DNA from: Pseudomonadota bacterium
GTDB lineage: Bacteria > Pseudomonadota > Gammaproteobacteria > Burkholderiales > Burkholderiaceae_B
DNA: 6,256 nucleotides
Reading direction: 5' to 3'
NCBI GenBank assembly: GCA_021793875.1
Contig: JAJYRX010000091.1
Location: 1-6,256, forward strand
Shown here: positions 5,691-6,256 of the stretch, in pieces
How positions within the stretch are numbered: the first letter of the stretch is position 1
How the letters are laid out: the number at the start of each line of letters is the position of its first letter
Position numbers and translations under genes: made by a program
Notes under the pieces: model-generated
The model's database searches: none
What the model was told of the DNA's origin: nothing
The model's input: the letters and a program-made list of their open reading frames with translations, nothing else

Positions 5691-6256
5691 CTATCTTGAG
5701 TTGCGCCAGTTTCGGCAGTTTCATGACGCAATAGTTTTGGAAAATTTTAGCGACGGCATAAACATTTTCCATGGCCCCAATGAGTCAGGTAAATCTACTT
5801 TAGTGCAAGGTATAAGAGCAGCATTTCTGGAGCGACATACAACAAGAACCGTTTCCAACTTTCGTTCAGTTGGCGAGGGCTCTACATCACCAGAGGTTAT
5901 TTTAGGTTTTGAGCATAATGGGAAGTCTTATCGCTTAAGTAAACGGTTTCTAAAGGACAGACGGATCCATCTTGTGGTAGATAGTGATGCAATTGATGGT
6001 GATGAAGCTGAATCTTACCTTTCGAATTTGTTAGGGTACAGCGTCCCAGTCCGTGGAGGTAGTGATTCTAGACACTGGGGTATACCAGGCTTGCTATGGG
6101 TTAATCAAGGTTATGCGCATGAGCTAGCCGAAAGCGTTAATCATGCGCAAGACTCCCTACACGCTGTTTTAAGTAAGTCAGTGGATAATATAAGCAGCAC
6201 CGATGGAGATGCTGTTGTGTCCTTATTGCAAAAGCGTTTAGACAGGCTTGTAACCC
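5680..6256 (+). CDS. SbcC/Rad50/YhaN-like AAA ATPase, N-terminal part (cut by window edge)
   Basis: A frame opening with GTG at 5680 runs to the window end without a stop, giving 192 residues. It starts inside the end of the nuclease gene (11-base overlap), behind a strong ribosome binding site, GGAGG at 5669-5673, six bases upstream. The N-terminus MKINYLELRQFRQFHDA is the usual first strand of SMC/RecF-type ATPases. Walker A is GPNESGKST at 32-40, where the E-S-G-K form is common in SbcC and YhaN. HWGIPGLLWVNQGYAHELA (132-150) contains a probable Q-loop (Q143). A charged helix begins near 175, as expected before the coiled coil. Signature, Walker B and any zinc hook lie beyond the window. 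The product would bind the phosphoesterase encoded upstream and gate its access to DNA ends using ATP. Whether it is SbcC-, YhaN- or RecN-sized cannot be seen here. Confidence 0.88.
   Translation, partial: MKINYLELRQFRQFHDAIVLENFSDGINIFHGPNESGKSTLVQGIRAAFLERHTTRTVSNFRSVGEGSTSPEVILGFEHNGKSYRLSKRFLKDRRIHLVVDSDAIDGDEAESYLSNLLGYSVPVRGGSDSRHWGIPGLLWVNQGYAHELAESVNHAQDSLHAVLSKSVDNISSTDGDAVVSLLQKRLDRLVT

Noticed and set aside
1..6256. CRISPR array, insertion sequence or prophage remnant
   Set aside because: No regularly spaced repeats, no transposase-like frame with flanking inverted repeats and no integrase or phage structural motif was found.

Overview
The window looks like an AT-leaning chromosome segment from a betaproteobacterium of the Burkholderiales, perhaps Alcaligenaceae-like. 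That placement rests mainly on the polyprenyl diphosphate synthase, whose sequence looks like the octaprenyl (ubiquinone-8) enzyme of that group, and on a divergent fragment resembling the N-terminus of a DUF815-type P-loop ATPase. AUA isoleucine codons and non-ATG starts (TTG, GTG) are frequent, which suits a lineage drifting away from the high GC usual in the group. Genus cannot be decided from this sequence.

Left part (1-1595): a partial leftward gene (DUF815-like ATPase) and a rightward ispB share a 137-bp divergent intergenic region. After ispB come 122 bp without a gene, holding short inverted repeats, and then a 72-residue membrane protein of unknown function. Middle (1596-2660): a leftward class I nitronate monooxygenase with all the active-site residues I can recall for the family. 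It converges on the small membrane gene with only 20 bp between the stops, and a weak hairpin sits there.

Right part (2759-6256): four rightward genes packed as one probable operon. They are a FecCD/BtuC-type permease, its ABC ATPase (ATGA overlap), an Mre11/SbcD/YhaO-like metallophosphoesterase (14 bp further on), and the start of an SbcC/YhaN-like ATPase (11-bp overlap), which runs off the window. The first two would form the membrane core of a metal, metallophore or oxyanion importer, but no substrate-binding protein is encoded beside them. The last two would form a DNA end-processing nuclease-ATPase pair. Why an importer and a nuclease complex share an operon is the most interesting question here. 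I see no CRISPR array, rRNA, tRNA, insertion sequence or clear riboswitch.
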